DNA of 64,000 nucleotides from Ectopseudomonas toyotomiensis (GTDB lineage Bacteria > Pseudomonadota > Gammaproteobacteria > Pseudomonadales > Pseudomonadaceae). Positions 50,782 through 58,625 of this stretch are shown piece after piece. A program made the position numbers and the translations under genes. The notes under the pieces are model-generated. The model did not search any database. It worked only from the letters and a program-made list of their open reading frames with translations, and was not told where the DNA came from. Position 1 is the first letter of the stretch. Each line of letters opens with the position of its first letter. Location of the stretch: positions 124,001-188,000 of the forward strand of contig NZ_FOXK01000008.1 of assembly GCF_900115695.1 (NCBI RefSeq), written 5' to 3'.

Positions 50782-51465
50782 TCAGTACGCCGAAGCGTTG
50801 TCGACCTTGAAGTTGTACAGCTGACGCGCCGAGCCGTAGCGCTTGAAGCTGGCCGGATCTTCGTCGAAGCCGGCGCGGTTGAGCAGCTCAGCGAGTTCCT
50901 CCAGATGTTCGGGGCGCATGTCCTTCTCGATGCAGTCCGAGCCCAGCGACTTGACCGTGCCCTTGACGTAGATGCGCGTCTCGTAGAGCGAATCGCCCAG
51001 CGCGTCGCCGGCATCGCCGCAAACAACGAGCCTACCCGCCTGACCCATGAAGCAGCTCATGTGGCCGATGTTGCCGCCGACGACGATGTCGACGCCCTTC
51101 ATCGAGATGCCGCAGCGCGCGCCGGCATCGCCCTCGATCACCAGCAAACCGCCATGGGCAGTAGCGCCAGCGGACTGCGAGGCGCTGCCCTTGATGCGCA
51201 CCATGCCGCTCATCATGTTCTCGGCCACGCCGACACCGACGTTGCCGTGAATGGTGACGCTGGCCTTCTGGTTCATGCCCGCGCAGTAATAGCCGGCGTG
51301 GCCGTCGATCTCCACGCTCAGCGCTTCGTTGAGGCCCACGGCGAGGTTGTGCTTGCCGCCCGGATTGCTCACCACCCACTCGCGCTCGGTGAGGGTCCTG
51401 GCCTGCTCGTGCAGCGCCTGGTTCAGCTCGCGCACGGTGGCGCTGGAAAGGTCGATGGTTTTCAT
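50782..51465 (-). CDS. mgsB: N-methylglutamate synthase subunit B
   Basis: 227 residues with the GXGXG beta-helix repeats of the C-terminal glutamate synthase domain (GHAGYYCAGMNQKASVTIHGNVGVGVAENMMSG, GDAGARCGISMKGVDIVVGGNIGHMSCFMGQAGRLVVCGDAGDALG). Structural subunit of the MgsABC complex. The start at 51465 gives the usual family N-terminus (KTIDLSSATVRELNQAL); an upstream ATG at 51537 overlaps mgsA and is unlikely. Confidence 0.9.
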   Translation of the reverse strand: MKTIDLSSATVRELNQALHEQARTLTEREWVVSNPGGKHNLAVGLNEALSVEIDGHAGYYCAGMNQKASVTIHGNVGVGVAENMMSGMVRIKGSASQSAGATAHGGLLVIEGDAGARCGISMKGVDIVVGGNIGHMSCFMGQAGRLVVCGDAGDALGDSLYETRIYVKGTVKSLGSDCIEKDMRPEHLEELAELLNRAGFDEDPASFKRYGSARQLYNFKVDNASAY

Positions 51466-51488
51466 GATGTAGTCTCCAACTCGCAAAA

Positions 51489-52391
51489 TCAGGCGCTGCG
51501 TTCCCAGATGTACATGGTCGCCGGCTCCGGCTCCCACACCTTGGCTTTGTCGATACCCGGCAGGGTCGACAAGGCCTGGTATTCCGAAGCCATGGCCACG
51601 TAGTCGTCGGTCTCGGCGAGAATCGCCGGCTTGCAGGCAATCGGGTCGCGGATCACTGCGAAACCGTCGCGGGTGCCGATGGCGAAGGTGAAGAAGCCAT
51701 CGAGGTCTTCCAACGAATGGTCGAGCGCTTCCTTGAGCGAATCGCCCTGGCGCAGGCGCCAGGTCAGGTAGCCGGCGGCCACCTCGGTGTCGTTCTCGGT
51801 CTCGAACTCGATGCCGTGGCGGCGCAGTTCCTGGCGCAGACGGAAGTGGTTGGACAGCGAACCGTTATGCACCAGGCACAGATCCTGGCCGGTGGAGAAC
51901 GGGTGGCTGCCTTCCATGGTCACCGCGCTCTCGGTAGCCATACGGGTGTGACCGATGATGTGGCTACCCTTCATCTTGGCCAGCGAGAAGCGCTCGGCGA
52001 TTTCCTTCGGCAGGCCCATGCCCTTGAGGATCTCGATGCTCTGGCCGACGCTCATCACGCGCACGGCCGGTGCCAGCTCGGCGAGCACGGCGCGCACGGC
52101 CGCCTCGTCGGCATTGGTCTTGAGCACGGCGGCGCTGGCGTTCTGAAACCACTCCAGCGAGCAGCCCAGGCGACCTTCCAGCTCGCCCATCAGGGCCTTG
52201 AAGTCATAGCCGGCTACCGTGCTCTGCAGGGTCAGCTTGATCCAGCCGTCCTTCACCTCGTCGCCGTAGATGGCGAAGCCGGCGCTATCCGGGCCACGGT
52301 CGGTCATGGCCAGCAGCATAGGTTCGAAGAGTGCGCCGAGCTGGTTCTCCAGCGCCGGGTTCTTCAGGTACAGACCTACGATTCCACACAT
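51489..52391 (-). CDS. mgsA: N-methylglutamate synthase subunit A
   Basis: 300 residues, class II glutamine amidotransferase (Ntn) domain: the N-terminal Cys is revealed after Met removal (MCGIVGLYLKN), with DRGPDSAGFAIYG, GHTRMATESAVTMEGSHPF and LVHNGSLSNHFRLR for the glutamine site. In MgsABC it releases methylamine from gamma-glutamylmethylamide and channels it to the MgsC site. Second gene of the gmaS-mgsABC operon; GAGG lies seven bases before the ATG. Confidence 0.9.
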   Translation of the reverse strand: MCGIVGLYLKNPALENQLGALFEPMLLAMTDRGPDSAGFAIYGDEVKDGWIKLTLQSTVAGYDFKALMGELEGRLGCSLEWFQNASAAVLKTNADEAAVRAVLAELAPAVRVMSVGQSIEILKGMGLPKEIAERFSLAKMKGSHIIGHTRMATESAVTMEGSHPFSTGQDLCLVHNGSLSNHFRLRQELRRHGIEFETENDTEVAAGYLTWRLRQGDSLKEALDHSLEDLDGFFTFAIGTRDGFAVIRDPIACKPAILAETDDYVAMASEYQALSTLPGIDKAKVWEPEPATMYIWERSA

Positions 52392-52466
52392 AAAAAATCC
52401 TCATCACCTCCCCGAGGGAGGCTCGTTCAGTGGCGTTGGCGTGTGCCCGCGCGGGCGGGCGTTCGG

Positions 52467-53801
52467 CTAGAAGAATTCGGTGTAACGCTCGATCTCCCAG
52501 TCGGAGACGTGGCGGCTGTACTCGACCCACTCCATGCGCTTGAGCTTGAGGAATTCGTCGACGATCTCGGCGCCCAACACCTCGCGGAACAGCGGGTCGG
52601 CCTCCAGCTCGTCACAGGCTTCCTTGAGCGACTGCGGCAGGGTGTTGATGCCACGGGCAGCGATCTCTTCCAGGCTGAGCTTGTAGAGGTTCTCGTTGCA
52701 GGCCTTGCCCGGATCGAGCTGGCGGTCGATGCCGTCGAGGCCGGCGGCGATGATCGCGGCGGTGACCAGGTAGGGGTTGCAACCGGCGTCCGGCAAGCGG
52801 AACTCGATACGCCCGTAGGGAATGCGCAGCATCGCCGAACGGTTGTTGTCGCCATAGGCGATGAAGGCCGGCGCCCAGGTCGCGCCGGATAGCGAGCGGC
52901 CAACGACCAGGCGCTTGTAGGAGTTCACCGTCGGCGCGGCAAAGGCGCACAGCGCCGGGCCATGCGCCAGCAGGCCGCCGAGGAAGTGATAGGCCAGCTT
53001 GGACAGGCCCATGCCGCTCGGGTCGCTGGCGTCATGGAAGAGGTTCTTGCTGCTGGCGCTGCCGATCGACAGGTGGAAGTGCATGCCATTGCCGGCACGG
53101 CGCGGATCCGGCTTGGGCATGAACGAGCAGATCATGCCCAGATCATTCGCGATCTCACCGGCAGCCATGCGGAAGAAGGTGAAGCGATCCGCCGACTCCA
53201 TGGCATCGCTGTAGGTGTAGTTGATCTCGAACTGGCCGCAGGCGTCCTCGTGGTCGATCTGGTAGATATCGAAGCCCACCGGCTGCAGCGCCTCGGTAAG
53301 TTTTTCCAGGAACACGCGCGAACGCGACAGGCCCTTGTAGTCGTAGCAGGGCTTCTCCAGCTTGTCGCTGGCATCCACCGGCACCAACTTGCCTGCGGCA
53401 TCGCGACGGAACAGGCTGAATTCCGGCTCCAGGCCAGTATTGAGCGTCCAGCCCCGATCCGTCAGGCGCTGCACCTGCTGCTGCAATACGTAGCGGGTGT
53501 CATAGGGGTGCGGCTCGCCATTGACATGACCGATGCACACCACGCGACCATAACCCGGCTGCCAGGGCACCGGCATCAACGTGGAAAGATCGCCACGGGC
53601 CATGAAGTCCGGGCCGTGCGGCTCCATGCCCATGCCCCAGATGGCGAACCCGGCGAAGCCGGCGCCCTCCTCGGCCACCGCCTTGAGCCCCGAGACGGGC
53701 ACCGACTTGGTCTTGGCTGCACCGTGGATATCGACGAACTGGGCCAGCACGTACTTGATGCCGTGCTGGTCGATGATTTTCTGGGTTTCACTGGGCAACA
53801 T
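52467..53801 (-). CDS. gmaS: Gamma-glutamylmethylamide synthetase
   Basis: 444 residues of the glutamine synthetase type III-like (GlnT) family: VDIHGAAKTKSVPV, GLEPEFSLFRRD with metal-binding Glu, YQIDHEDACGQFEINYTYSDAMESAD, NGMHFHLSIG and SNRSAMLRIP-type region (NNRSAMLRIPYGRIEFRLPDAGCNPYL). GmaS joins methylamine to glutamate with ATP. The start at 53801 has GGAGG eight bases upstream; an upstream ATG at 53900 would run through the operator. First gene of the operon with mgsABC. Confidence 0.93.
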   Translation of the reverse strand: MLPSETQKIIDQHGIKYVLAQFVDIHGAAKTKSVPVSGLKAVAEEGAGFAGFAIWGMGMEPHGPDFMARGDLSTLMPVPWQPGYGRVVCIGHVNGEPHPYDTRYVLQQQVQRLTDRGWTLNTGLEPEFSLFRRDAAGKLVPVDASDKLEKPCYDYKGLSRSRVFLEKLTEALQPVGFDIYQIDHEDACGQFEINYTYSDAMESADRFTFFRMAAGEIANDLGMICSFMPKPDPRRAGNGMHFHLSIGSASSKNLFHDASDPSGMGLSKLAYHFLGGLLAHGPALCAFAAPTVNSYKRLVVGRSLSGATWAPAFIAYGDNNRSAMLRIPYGRIEFRLPDAGCNPYLVTAAIIAAGLDGIDRQLDPGKACNENLYKLSLEEIAARGINTLPQSLKEACDELEADPLFREVLGAEIVDEFLKLKRMEWVEYSRHVSDWEIERYTEFF

Positions 53802-53829
53802 GATTGGGGCCTCCGGTGGTGTCGCCATT

Positions 53830-53864
53830 ATTCCGCTGGGGAATTTTATTTTCCCCAAAAGAAA
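53830..53864 (-). promoter_or_regulatory. Tandem WTTC-N7-GAAW operator, gmaS
   Basis: ATTC-CGCTGGG-GAAT (53830) and TTTC-CCCAAAA-GAAA (53850), exactly 20 bases apart, between the sigma-54-like element and the gmaS ATG. Confidence 0.68.
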
Positions 53865-53880
53865 TGCAAGCAGCTTGCCA
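53865..53880 (-). promoter_or_regulatory. Sigma-54-like promoter of gmaS
   Basis: On the minus strand TGGCAA-N5-TTGCA: -24 with one mismatch, perfect -12, GG-N10-GC spacing kept. It adjoins the GAAA end of the operator and lies about 65 bases before the gmaS start. Confidence 0.65.
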
Positions 53881-53927
53881 ACTGGCCATGCCAGGACCAT
53901 ACCTACCGGGAACCCGCGTCTTTCTTC

Positions 53928-53962
53928 TATCTACCGAAGAAAAATGCTTTCATACGAGGAAA
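53928..53962. promoter_or_regulatory. Tandem dyads, gmaS/XRE-cupin intergenic, inner pair
   Basis: TATC-TACCGAA-GAAA (53928) and TTTC-ATACGAG-GAAA (53948), exactly 20 bases apart, in the middle of the divergent region. Confidence 0.65.
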
Positions 53963-53997
53963 GTCGCGAACCAAAAACGCACCGAAGCAAGGCAGTC

Positions 53998-54014
53998 CGC
54001 ACATTCCTGGTGCG
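53998..54014. promoter_or_regulatory. NtrC-like site upstream of gmaS
   Basis: CGCACATTCCTGGTGCG, a 17-base element with perfect 5-bp arms. It matches the NtrC consensus TGCACYAN2ATGGTGCA at GCAC and TGGTGC and lies about 120 bases upstream of the gmaS sigma-54 element, a normal enhancer distance. It overlaps a WTTC-N7-GAAW copy, so assignment is ambiguous. Confidence 0.5.
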
Positions 54015-54037
54015 AATTTTTTATTCACAGAAGAAAT
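54003..54037 (+). promoter_or_regulatory. Tandem dyads directly before the XRE-cupin gene
   Basis: ATTC-CTGGTGC-GAAT (54003) and, 20 bases on, ATTC-ACAGAAG-AAAT (54023), ending eight bases before the regulator ATG, where a bound protein would block its own expression. Confidence 0.55.
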
Positions 54038-54045
54038 AAGCCTGT

Positions 54046-54645
54046 ATGACCACCACGCCGGAAACGCCTCCCCGTCTCAAGCTCGAGCAATACCTGGGCA
54101 TGCAGATTCGCCGCCAGCGCCAGGCCCAGGAACTGAAGATCGCCGACGTGGCGCGCATCGCCGGGATCAGCCAGGGCATGCTGAGCAAGATCGAGAACGC
54201 CCAGGTCTCCACCAGCCTCGATACCCTCAGCCGTCTTTGCGATGTGCTGGGCATGCCCATGTCCAAGCTGTTCAGCCAGTACGACCAGCAAGGCGGCGGT
54301 GCCCTACTGGTGAAGGGCGGCGAAGGCCTGGAAGTGGTGCGTCGCGGCACCGACAAGGGTCACACCTATCGCCTGCTCAACCACACCCGTGGACCGAAGA
54401 AGAGCTTCGAGGCCTACATGGTGAGCATGGACGACGCCAGCGAGGAGTTCCCCACCTTCGCCCATCCCGGCACCGAATTCCTCCATCTGCTGGAGGGTGA
54501 ACTGGTTTACCGCCACGGCAACCAGCTCTATCCGATGCAGGCCGGCGACAGCCTGACCTTCGACGGCGAAGTGCCCCACGGCCCGGAGAAACTGGTGAAG
54601 GTGCCTATCCGCCTGCTGTCGATCATGAACTACGGGGCGGATTGA
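54046..54645 (+). CDS. XRE-family regulator with cupin domain
   Basis: 199 residues: an N-terminal XRE helix-turn-helix (QIRRQRQAQELKIADVARIAGISQGMLSKIENAQVSTSLDTL, about residues 20-65) and a C-terminal cupin (about 115-190; TFAHPGTEFLHLLEGELVYRHGNQLYPMQAGDSLTFDGEVPHGP). Such regulators bind a small metabolite in the barrel. It diverges from gmaS and is the best candidate to read the tandem 15-bp dyads found at the amine operons and in front of itself. No typical ribosome-binding site is visible before the ATG (54046). Confidence 0.9.
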   Translation: MTTTPETPPRLKLEQYLGMQIRRQRQAQELKIADVARIAGISQGMLSKIENAQVSTSLDTLSRLCDVLGMPMSKLFSQYDQQGGGALLVKGGEGLEVVRRGTDKGHTYRLLNHTRGPKKSFEAYMVSMDDASEEFPTFAHPGTEFLHLLEGELVYRHGNQLYPMQAGDSLTFDGEVPHGPEKLVKVPIRLLSIMNYGAD

Positions 54646-54676
54646 GCGGGTCGGATGGCTGCCGAGATCTGATAGC

Positions 54677-54728
54677 GCGCCCTAACTGCATGACCAAGGT
54701 CGGGGCTAGGGCGCTCCAGCCTTGGTCA
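54677..54728. other. Interlocked inverted repeats (pseudoknot topology)
   Basis: GCGCCCTA (54677-54684) pairs with TAGGGCGC (54707-54714), while TGACCAAGG (54691-54699) pairs with CCTTGGTCA (54720-54728). The order A-B-A'-B' allows either stem or an H-type pseudoknot. It fills the gap between the convergent XRE-cupin and IclR genes and may act as terminator on either strand. Confidence 0.5.
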
Positions 54729-54736
54729 CGACCACG

Positions 54737-55486
54737 CTACGTCTGCCCCAACTGCCGCGCCTCTTTCCTCATCATTTGCGCCAACGTCTCGCGCCGCGCA
54801 TCGGTCATCCGCGCTCGCGCCAATGCGCAACTCAGCGCTCCCAAAGGTCGGCCATCAGCACCTAGGATAGGCACCGCCAGACCGGTGTAACCCGGCAGGC
54901 GCTTGTCCACCAGACCGCTGGCGTAGCCCAGGCGCCTGACGCTAGGCAGGCTGGCGGCGATGCGCTGCACTTCCAGGCCATAGTCCAGGCGCAGCGTGGC
55001 GGCGTTGTGGGCGAGGATCTCGTTGCGCTCGCCGCGCCCGAGCCAGGCCAGCAGCACCTGCGAGGCCTGGCCGACGCCCATGGGGATGCGACCACCCACC
55101 GTGCCGCTGTAACTCTGCACCGGCAGTTGGCCGGCCAGCATGTCCAGGCACAACACCTGATGACCGTCCGCCACTAGTAAAAAGAAGGTATCGCCAAAGC
55201 GCTGCGCCAGGCGCAACAGCACCAGCCGTGCCCGTTCGCGCAGGGCGCTGGCATTGCCGGCCTGAGCACCGAGGGCAAACAGCTCATAGCCCAGCACGTA
55301 GCGACCGCGCTGCGGCGCGCCACGCACGAAGCCCTGCCGGCGCAGGTACTGCAGCAGGCGGTAGGCGGTGGCCTGCGAACAGCCAAGCGCCGCACGCAGT
55401 TCATCCAGGCTGGCGCCCTGCTGGCCGGTCGCAGCGATCACACGCAACAGCAGAAATGCCCGCTCCAGGCTCTGGGTGCCACTCAT
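54737..55486 (-). CDS. IclR-family transcriptional regulator
   Basis: 249 residues: N-terminal winged helix (ASLDELRAALGCSQATAYRLLQYLRRQGFV) and a C-terminal GAF-like effector domain (RLPGYTGLAVPILGADGRPLGALSCALAR). The start at 55486 is chosen because it gives the standard N-terminus; an ATG at 55540 is in frame. It diverges from a FAD-dependent oxidoreductase gene, its probable target. Confidence 0.88.
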   Translation of the reverse strand: MSGTQSLERAFLLLRVIAATGQQGASLDELRAALGCSQATAYRLLQYLRRQGFVRGAPQRGRYVLGYELFALGAQAGNASALRERARLVLLRLAQRFGDTFFLLVADGHQVLCLDMLAGQLPVQSYSGTVGGRIPMGVGQASQVLLAWLGRGERNEILAHNAATLRLDYGLEVQRIAASLPSVRRLGYASGLVDKRLPGYTGLAVPILGADGRPLGALSCALARARMTDARRETLAQMMRKEARQLGQT

Positions 55487-55578
55487 GGCTTTTCTCACAT
55501 ACTGATAAAGGAAGGCCGGCCAGCGCGATGCAAATTGCACGCCCCATCGGCCAGGGCATGCTCACATCACCTTCCTTT

Positions 55579-55599
55579 GGTGCGCGCAGCGCACCCTAC
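55579..55599. repeat. GTAGGGTGCGC palindrome, copy 3 (inverted)
   Basis: GGTGCGC-GCA-GCGCACC-CTAC between the divergent IclR and oxidoreductase genes, the reverse orientation of copies 1 and 2. Confidence 0.6.
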
Positions 55600-55615
55600 C
55601 CCGGAGAGCTTGTGC

Positions 55616-56908
55616 ATGTATCCGCAGATCGAACAGGTGGCCAGCGACAAGCTGCCCGAGAGCACCGAGGTCGCCATCATCGGCGGCGGCATCATCGGCG
55701 TCAGCACGGCTTATTGGCTGGCCCGTCGAGGCATCGCCGTGACCCTACTGGAAAAGGGCCTGGTCGGCGCCGAACAATCCTCGCGCAACTGGGGCTGGTG
55801 CCGCAGCATTGGCCGCGACCTGGCCGAAATCCCCCTGGCCATGGCCAGCCTGCACCTGTGGGATACCTGGCAGACGCATCTTGGCGAAGAGCTGGGGTTT
55901 CGCCGTAGCGGCGTGCTCTATGCCTGTGAAAACCCGCGCCAGTTGCAACAGCAGGCCGATTGGCTACAGGCCGCCAGCGCCCATGGCGTGCACGCACGGC
56001 TGCTGGAAGGCAAAGAGCTGCTGCGGGTGATGCCCGAAGGCGCCGCTGCAGGCTGGAGCGGCGCGCTGCATACACCCAGCGATGGCCGCGCCGAGCCGCA
56101 CCGCGCTAGTGCCGTGATCGCGCGCGCCGCGCAACGCATGGGCGCCCGCATCGTCACCGGCTGCGCGGTACGGGGCGTGGATATCGCCGCGGGCCGAATC
56201 GCCGGGCTGTACAGCGAACGCGGCCGCCTGAGCTGCAGCAGCGTGGTACTGGCCGGCGGCGCCTGGTCGACGCTGTTCTGTGCCAACCTCGGCCTGCGCC
56301 TGCCACAACTCAAGGTGGTGGCCTCGGTGCTGCGCACCGCGGCGATGGCCGGTGGCCCGGAGCTGGCCGTGGGCGCCAGCCGCTATGCCTTTCGCAATCG
56401 CGCCGACGGCGGCTATACGATTGCCCAGCGCAACGGCAACCTGGCGCCGATCACCCCGGACAGTTTCCGCTACCTGAGCGATTTTCTGCCCGCGCTGAGC
56501 CAGCAGTTTCGCGAAGTGCGCCTGCGCCTGGACGGTCGCTTTCTCGAAGAACTGCGCCAGCCCAGGCGCTGGGCCATGGACAGCGAGAGCCCCTTCGAGC
56601 GCTGCCGCGTACTCGACCCGCAGCCCTCTGCGGCGATTCTGAGCGAAGCACGCACAGCCCTGGCCGCTGCCTTCCCCTTCTTCCGCCAGATACGCGTCGA
56701 GCAGAGCTGGGCCGGGGTGATGGACGTCACCCCGGACGCCATTCCGGTGATCGGCCCGGTCGAACGGCTGCCAGGGCTGTTTCTCTCCACCGGCTATTCC
56801 GGCCACGGCTTCGGCATCGCACCTGGCGCCGGCCATCTGCTGGCCGACCTGATCGACGGCAGCACGCCGCTGGTCGATCCCCGTCCTTTCGCCTACGACC
56901 GGCTCTGA
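55616..56908 (+). CDS. FAD-dependent amine oxidoreductase (DAO family)
   Basis: 430 residues with an N-terminal FAD motif (VAIIGGGIIGVSTAYWLARRG), a SSRNWGWCRSIGRD segment, and a C-terminal DAO end (VMDVTPDAIPVIGPVERLPGLFLSTGYSGHGFGIAPGAG). It resembles D-amino acid dehydrogenase/glycine or sarcosine oxidase-like enzymes. The start at 55616 has GGAGAG upstream; a longer frame from 55535 is less likely. Substrate unknown; a secondary or N-methyl amine would fit the neighbourhood. Regulated probably by the divergent IclR protein. Confidence 0.82.
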   Translation: MYPQIEQVASDKLPESTEVAIIGGGIIGVSTAYWLARRGIAVTLLEKGLVGAEQSSRNWGWCRSIGRDLAEIPLAMASLHLWDTWQTHLGEELGFRRSGVLYACENPRQLQQQADWLQAASAHGVHARLLEGKELLRVMPEGAAAGWSGALHTPSDGRAEPHRASAVIARAAQRMGARIVTGCAVRGVDIAAGRIAGLYSERGRLSCSSVVLAGGAWSTLFCANLGLRLPQLKVVASVLRTAAMAGGPELAVGASRYAFRNRADGGYTIAQRNGNLAPITPDSFRYLSDFLPALSQQFREVRLRLDGRFLEELRQPRRWAMDSESPFERCRVLDPQPSAAILSEARTALAAAFPFFRQIRVEQSWAGVMDVTPDAIPVIGPVERLPGLFLSTGYSGHGFGIAPGAGHLLADLIDGSTPLVDPRPFAYDRL

Positions 56909-57780
56909 GCGGCAAGAGCAGCCGCCACGGTTTCGCTCAGCGGCGTGCTCGGGCGACCAATAAGCTGGCTCAGCGTCTTGCCCGGCTCGAACAGCGAACC
57001 CTTGGCTGCCTTGGCATCGCTTTCGGCCAGCAATGCCGCGAAGCCTTCGGGCAGGCCGACACCGATCAACGCGGCCTTGTAGTCGGCCTCGGGCAGATTC
57101 TGATAGCGCACAGGCCGATTGCTCTGGCGGGTGATCTCGGCGGCGAAATCCGCCAGGGTGCAGGCCTGGTCACCGGCCAACTCGTAAACCTTGCCGGCAT
57201 GCTGCGCGACAACATCAGACATGACCACGGCAGCCGCTTCAGCGTAATCGCGGCGTGCAGCCAGCGAAAGTGCGCCATCCGCCGCAGCGCCCAACACCAC
57301 ACCATGTTCCAGCGCTGCCGCCACGCCCATGGCGTAGTTCTCGCTGTACCAGCCATTGCGCAGCAGTACGAACGGCAAGCCCGAAGCGCGGATCAGCGCC
57401 TCGGTTTCACGGTGCTCGACTGCCAGCGCCATCGGGCTGCTGTCGGCGTGCAGCAGGCTGGTGTAGCCGATCAGTTTGACGCCAGCAGCCACGGCGGCGT
57501 CGATCACGTTGCGATGCTGAGCCGTACGCTGACCGACCTCGCTAGAGGAGATCAGCAGCAGCTTGTCGATACCCACCAGCGCGCTGGCCAGTGCCAGCGG
57601 ATCTGCGTAGTCCGCCACTCGCAATTCGACGCCCTGCTCAGCCAAATCACGCGCCTTGGCGGCATCACGCACCATGCCGACAAGTTTCGCCGCCGGTGCC
57701 CGGCGCCGCAGGGCGGCTATCACCAGTCGCCCCAATTGACCGGATGCGCCGGTGATCAGAATGGTTTCTGCCGTTGTCAT
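56893..57780 (-). CDS. NmrA-like NAD(P)H quinone oxidoreductase (QorB/YtfG type)
   Basis: 295 residues of the NmrA/atypical SDR family: ILITGASGQLGRLVIAAL cofactor loop, LLLISSSEVGQRTAQHRNVIDAA and IGYTSLLHADSS, and PFVLLRNGWYSENY, all as in E. coli YtfG/QorB. It reduces quinones or senses NADPH. ATG at 57780 with GAGGTGA is preferred over a GTG at 57789. Its 3' end overlaps the convergent oxidoreductase by 16 bases. Divergent HxlR regulator follows, as in ytfG-ytfH. Confidence 0.85.
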   Translation of the reverse strand: MTTAETILITGASGQLGRLVIAALRRRAPAAKLVGMVRDAAKARDLAEQGVELRVADYADPLALASALVGIDKLLLISSSEVGQRTAQHRNVIDAAVAAGVKLIGYTSLLHADSSPMALAVEHRETEALIRASGLPFVLLRNGWYSENYAMGVAAALEHGVVLGAAADGALSLAARRDYAEAAAVVMSDVVAQHAGKVYELAGDQACTLADFAAEITRQSNRPVRYQNLPEADYKAALIGVGLPEGFAALLAESDAKAAKGSLFEPGKTLSQLIGRPSTPLSETVAAALAAQSRS

Positions 57781-57861
57781 CGTATTCACCTCATGGACTA
57801 GAATTACAACCTTGTTTCATTCTGAGACCGACTCAATGAATGCGGAAGGAGGCAGCTTTTC

Positions 57862-58299
57862 GTGACCAGGTTACCCAGCGATAACCCCGCCACTGCGCGG
57901 GCCAGACTGGCCGCCAGCTTCCAGGCCTGGAGTGCGATGCCACTCGACGCCGAGCGCTGCCCAGTGCGCGACGTGCTCGACCACATGGGCAGTAAATGGA
58001 CGACGCTGATTCTCCTTGCCCTCACCCAGCAAGCACTGCGCTTCAGCGAGGTGCACCGCGCCGTACCGGATATCTCCAAACGCATGCTGACCCAGAGCCT
58101 GCGCGAGCTGGAGCGCGACGGTCTGATCGAACGGACGGTCTACCCCACCAAACCGCCCAGCGTGGAATACCGCCTGAGTGTATTGGGCGAGTCGCTGCTG
58201 GTGCCGCTGGCAGGGCTGATTGCCTGGGCCGAGGACAGCCACGGCGCCATCGGCAACGCCCGTGCCCGCTACGACGCCACACAGGCGCAAACGGCCTGA
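57862..58299 (+). CDS. HxlR-family redox-responsive regulator
   Basis: 145 residues, HxlR/MarR-like winged helix: CPVRDVLDHMGSKWTTLILLAL with the conserved sensing Cys near residue 33, FSEVHRAVPDISKRMLTQSLRELERDGLIERTVYPTKPPSVEYRLS. The start is GTG with AAGGAGG nine bases upstream. The divergent quinone oxidoreductase is the expected target, in the manner of YodB/QorR pairs that respond to quinones or diamide through Cys. Confidence 0.88.
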   Translation: MTRLPSDNPATARARLAASFQAWSAMPLDAERCPVRDVLDHMGSKWTTLILLALTQQALRFSEVHRAVPDISKRMLTQSLRELERDGLIERTVYPTKPPSVEYRLSVLGESLLVPLAGLIAWAEDSHGAIGNARARYDATQAQTA

Positions 58300-58625
58300 G
58301 TTGCCCGGCTCACTCGTATCGTTGAAACCTTCGCGGCACTGGCCCTGCCAATGCCCAGCCCTCTTGGATTGCATCCGGGCTACGGGGTGTAAACCTTCAC
58401 CCTCATTGGCTTGCCTGCACATCGCACTGCTCGCGTCGATGTCGCCAGCCCATGTTTCCCCTCAGGATAAAAAAGTTCTCAACAGGCATAGACATGCCTG
58501 CTTCATTCACTTATAAAAATCACCAGCACGAAAAATAGATTCGTCACGGTAATTTTTCTTCACAGACGAACAACCCTTTTATCCATAAAGATTTTCCTGC
58601 CGCCGCCCCCAGCAGAGGATTCGCC
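58300..58625. other. Intergenic region before purU
   Basis: 326 bases without a supported gene. It contains half a REP-like element (GGATTGCATCCGGGCTAC, about 58367-58384), the weak tandem dyads listed separately, a short AGGCAT/ATGCCT palindrome (58484-58499) and another TTCTTCACAGA-CGAA sequence near 58556-58571 that resembles the tmm operator with a shifted spacing. Confidence 0.5.
58455..58489 (+). promoter_or_regulatory. Weak tandem dyads before purU-folD-mgd
   Basis: TTTC-CCCTCAG-GATA (58455) and GTTC-TCAACAG-GCAT (58475), again exactly 20 bases apart. The left halves are well kept, the right halves degenerate. Confidence 0.45.

Noticed and set aside
58484..58499. Possible sigma-54 element before purU (AGGCATAGACATGCC)
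   Set aside because: GG and GC are nine, not ten, bases apart; it is better seen as a small palindrome.
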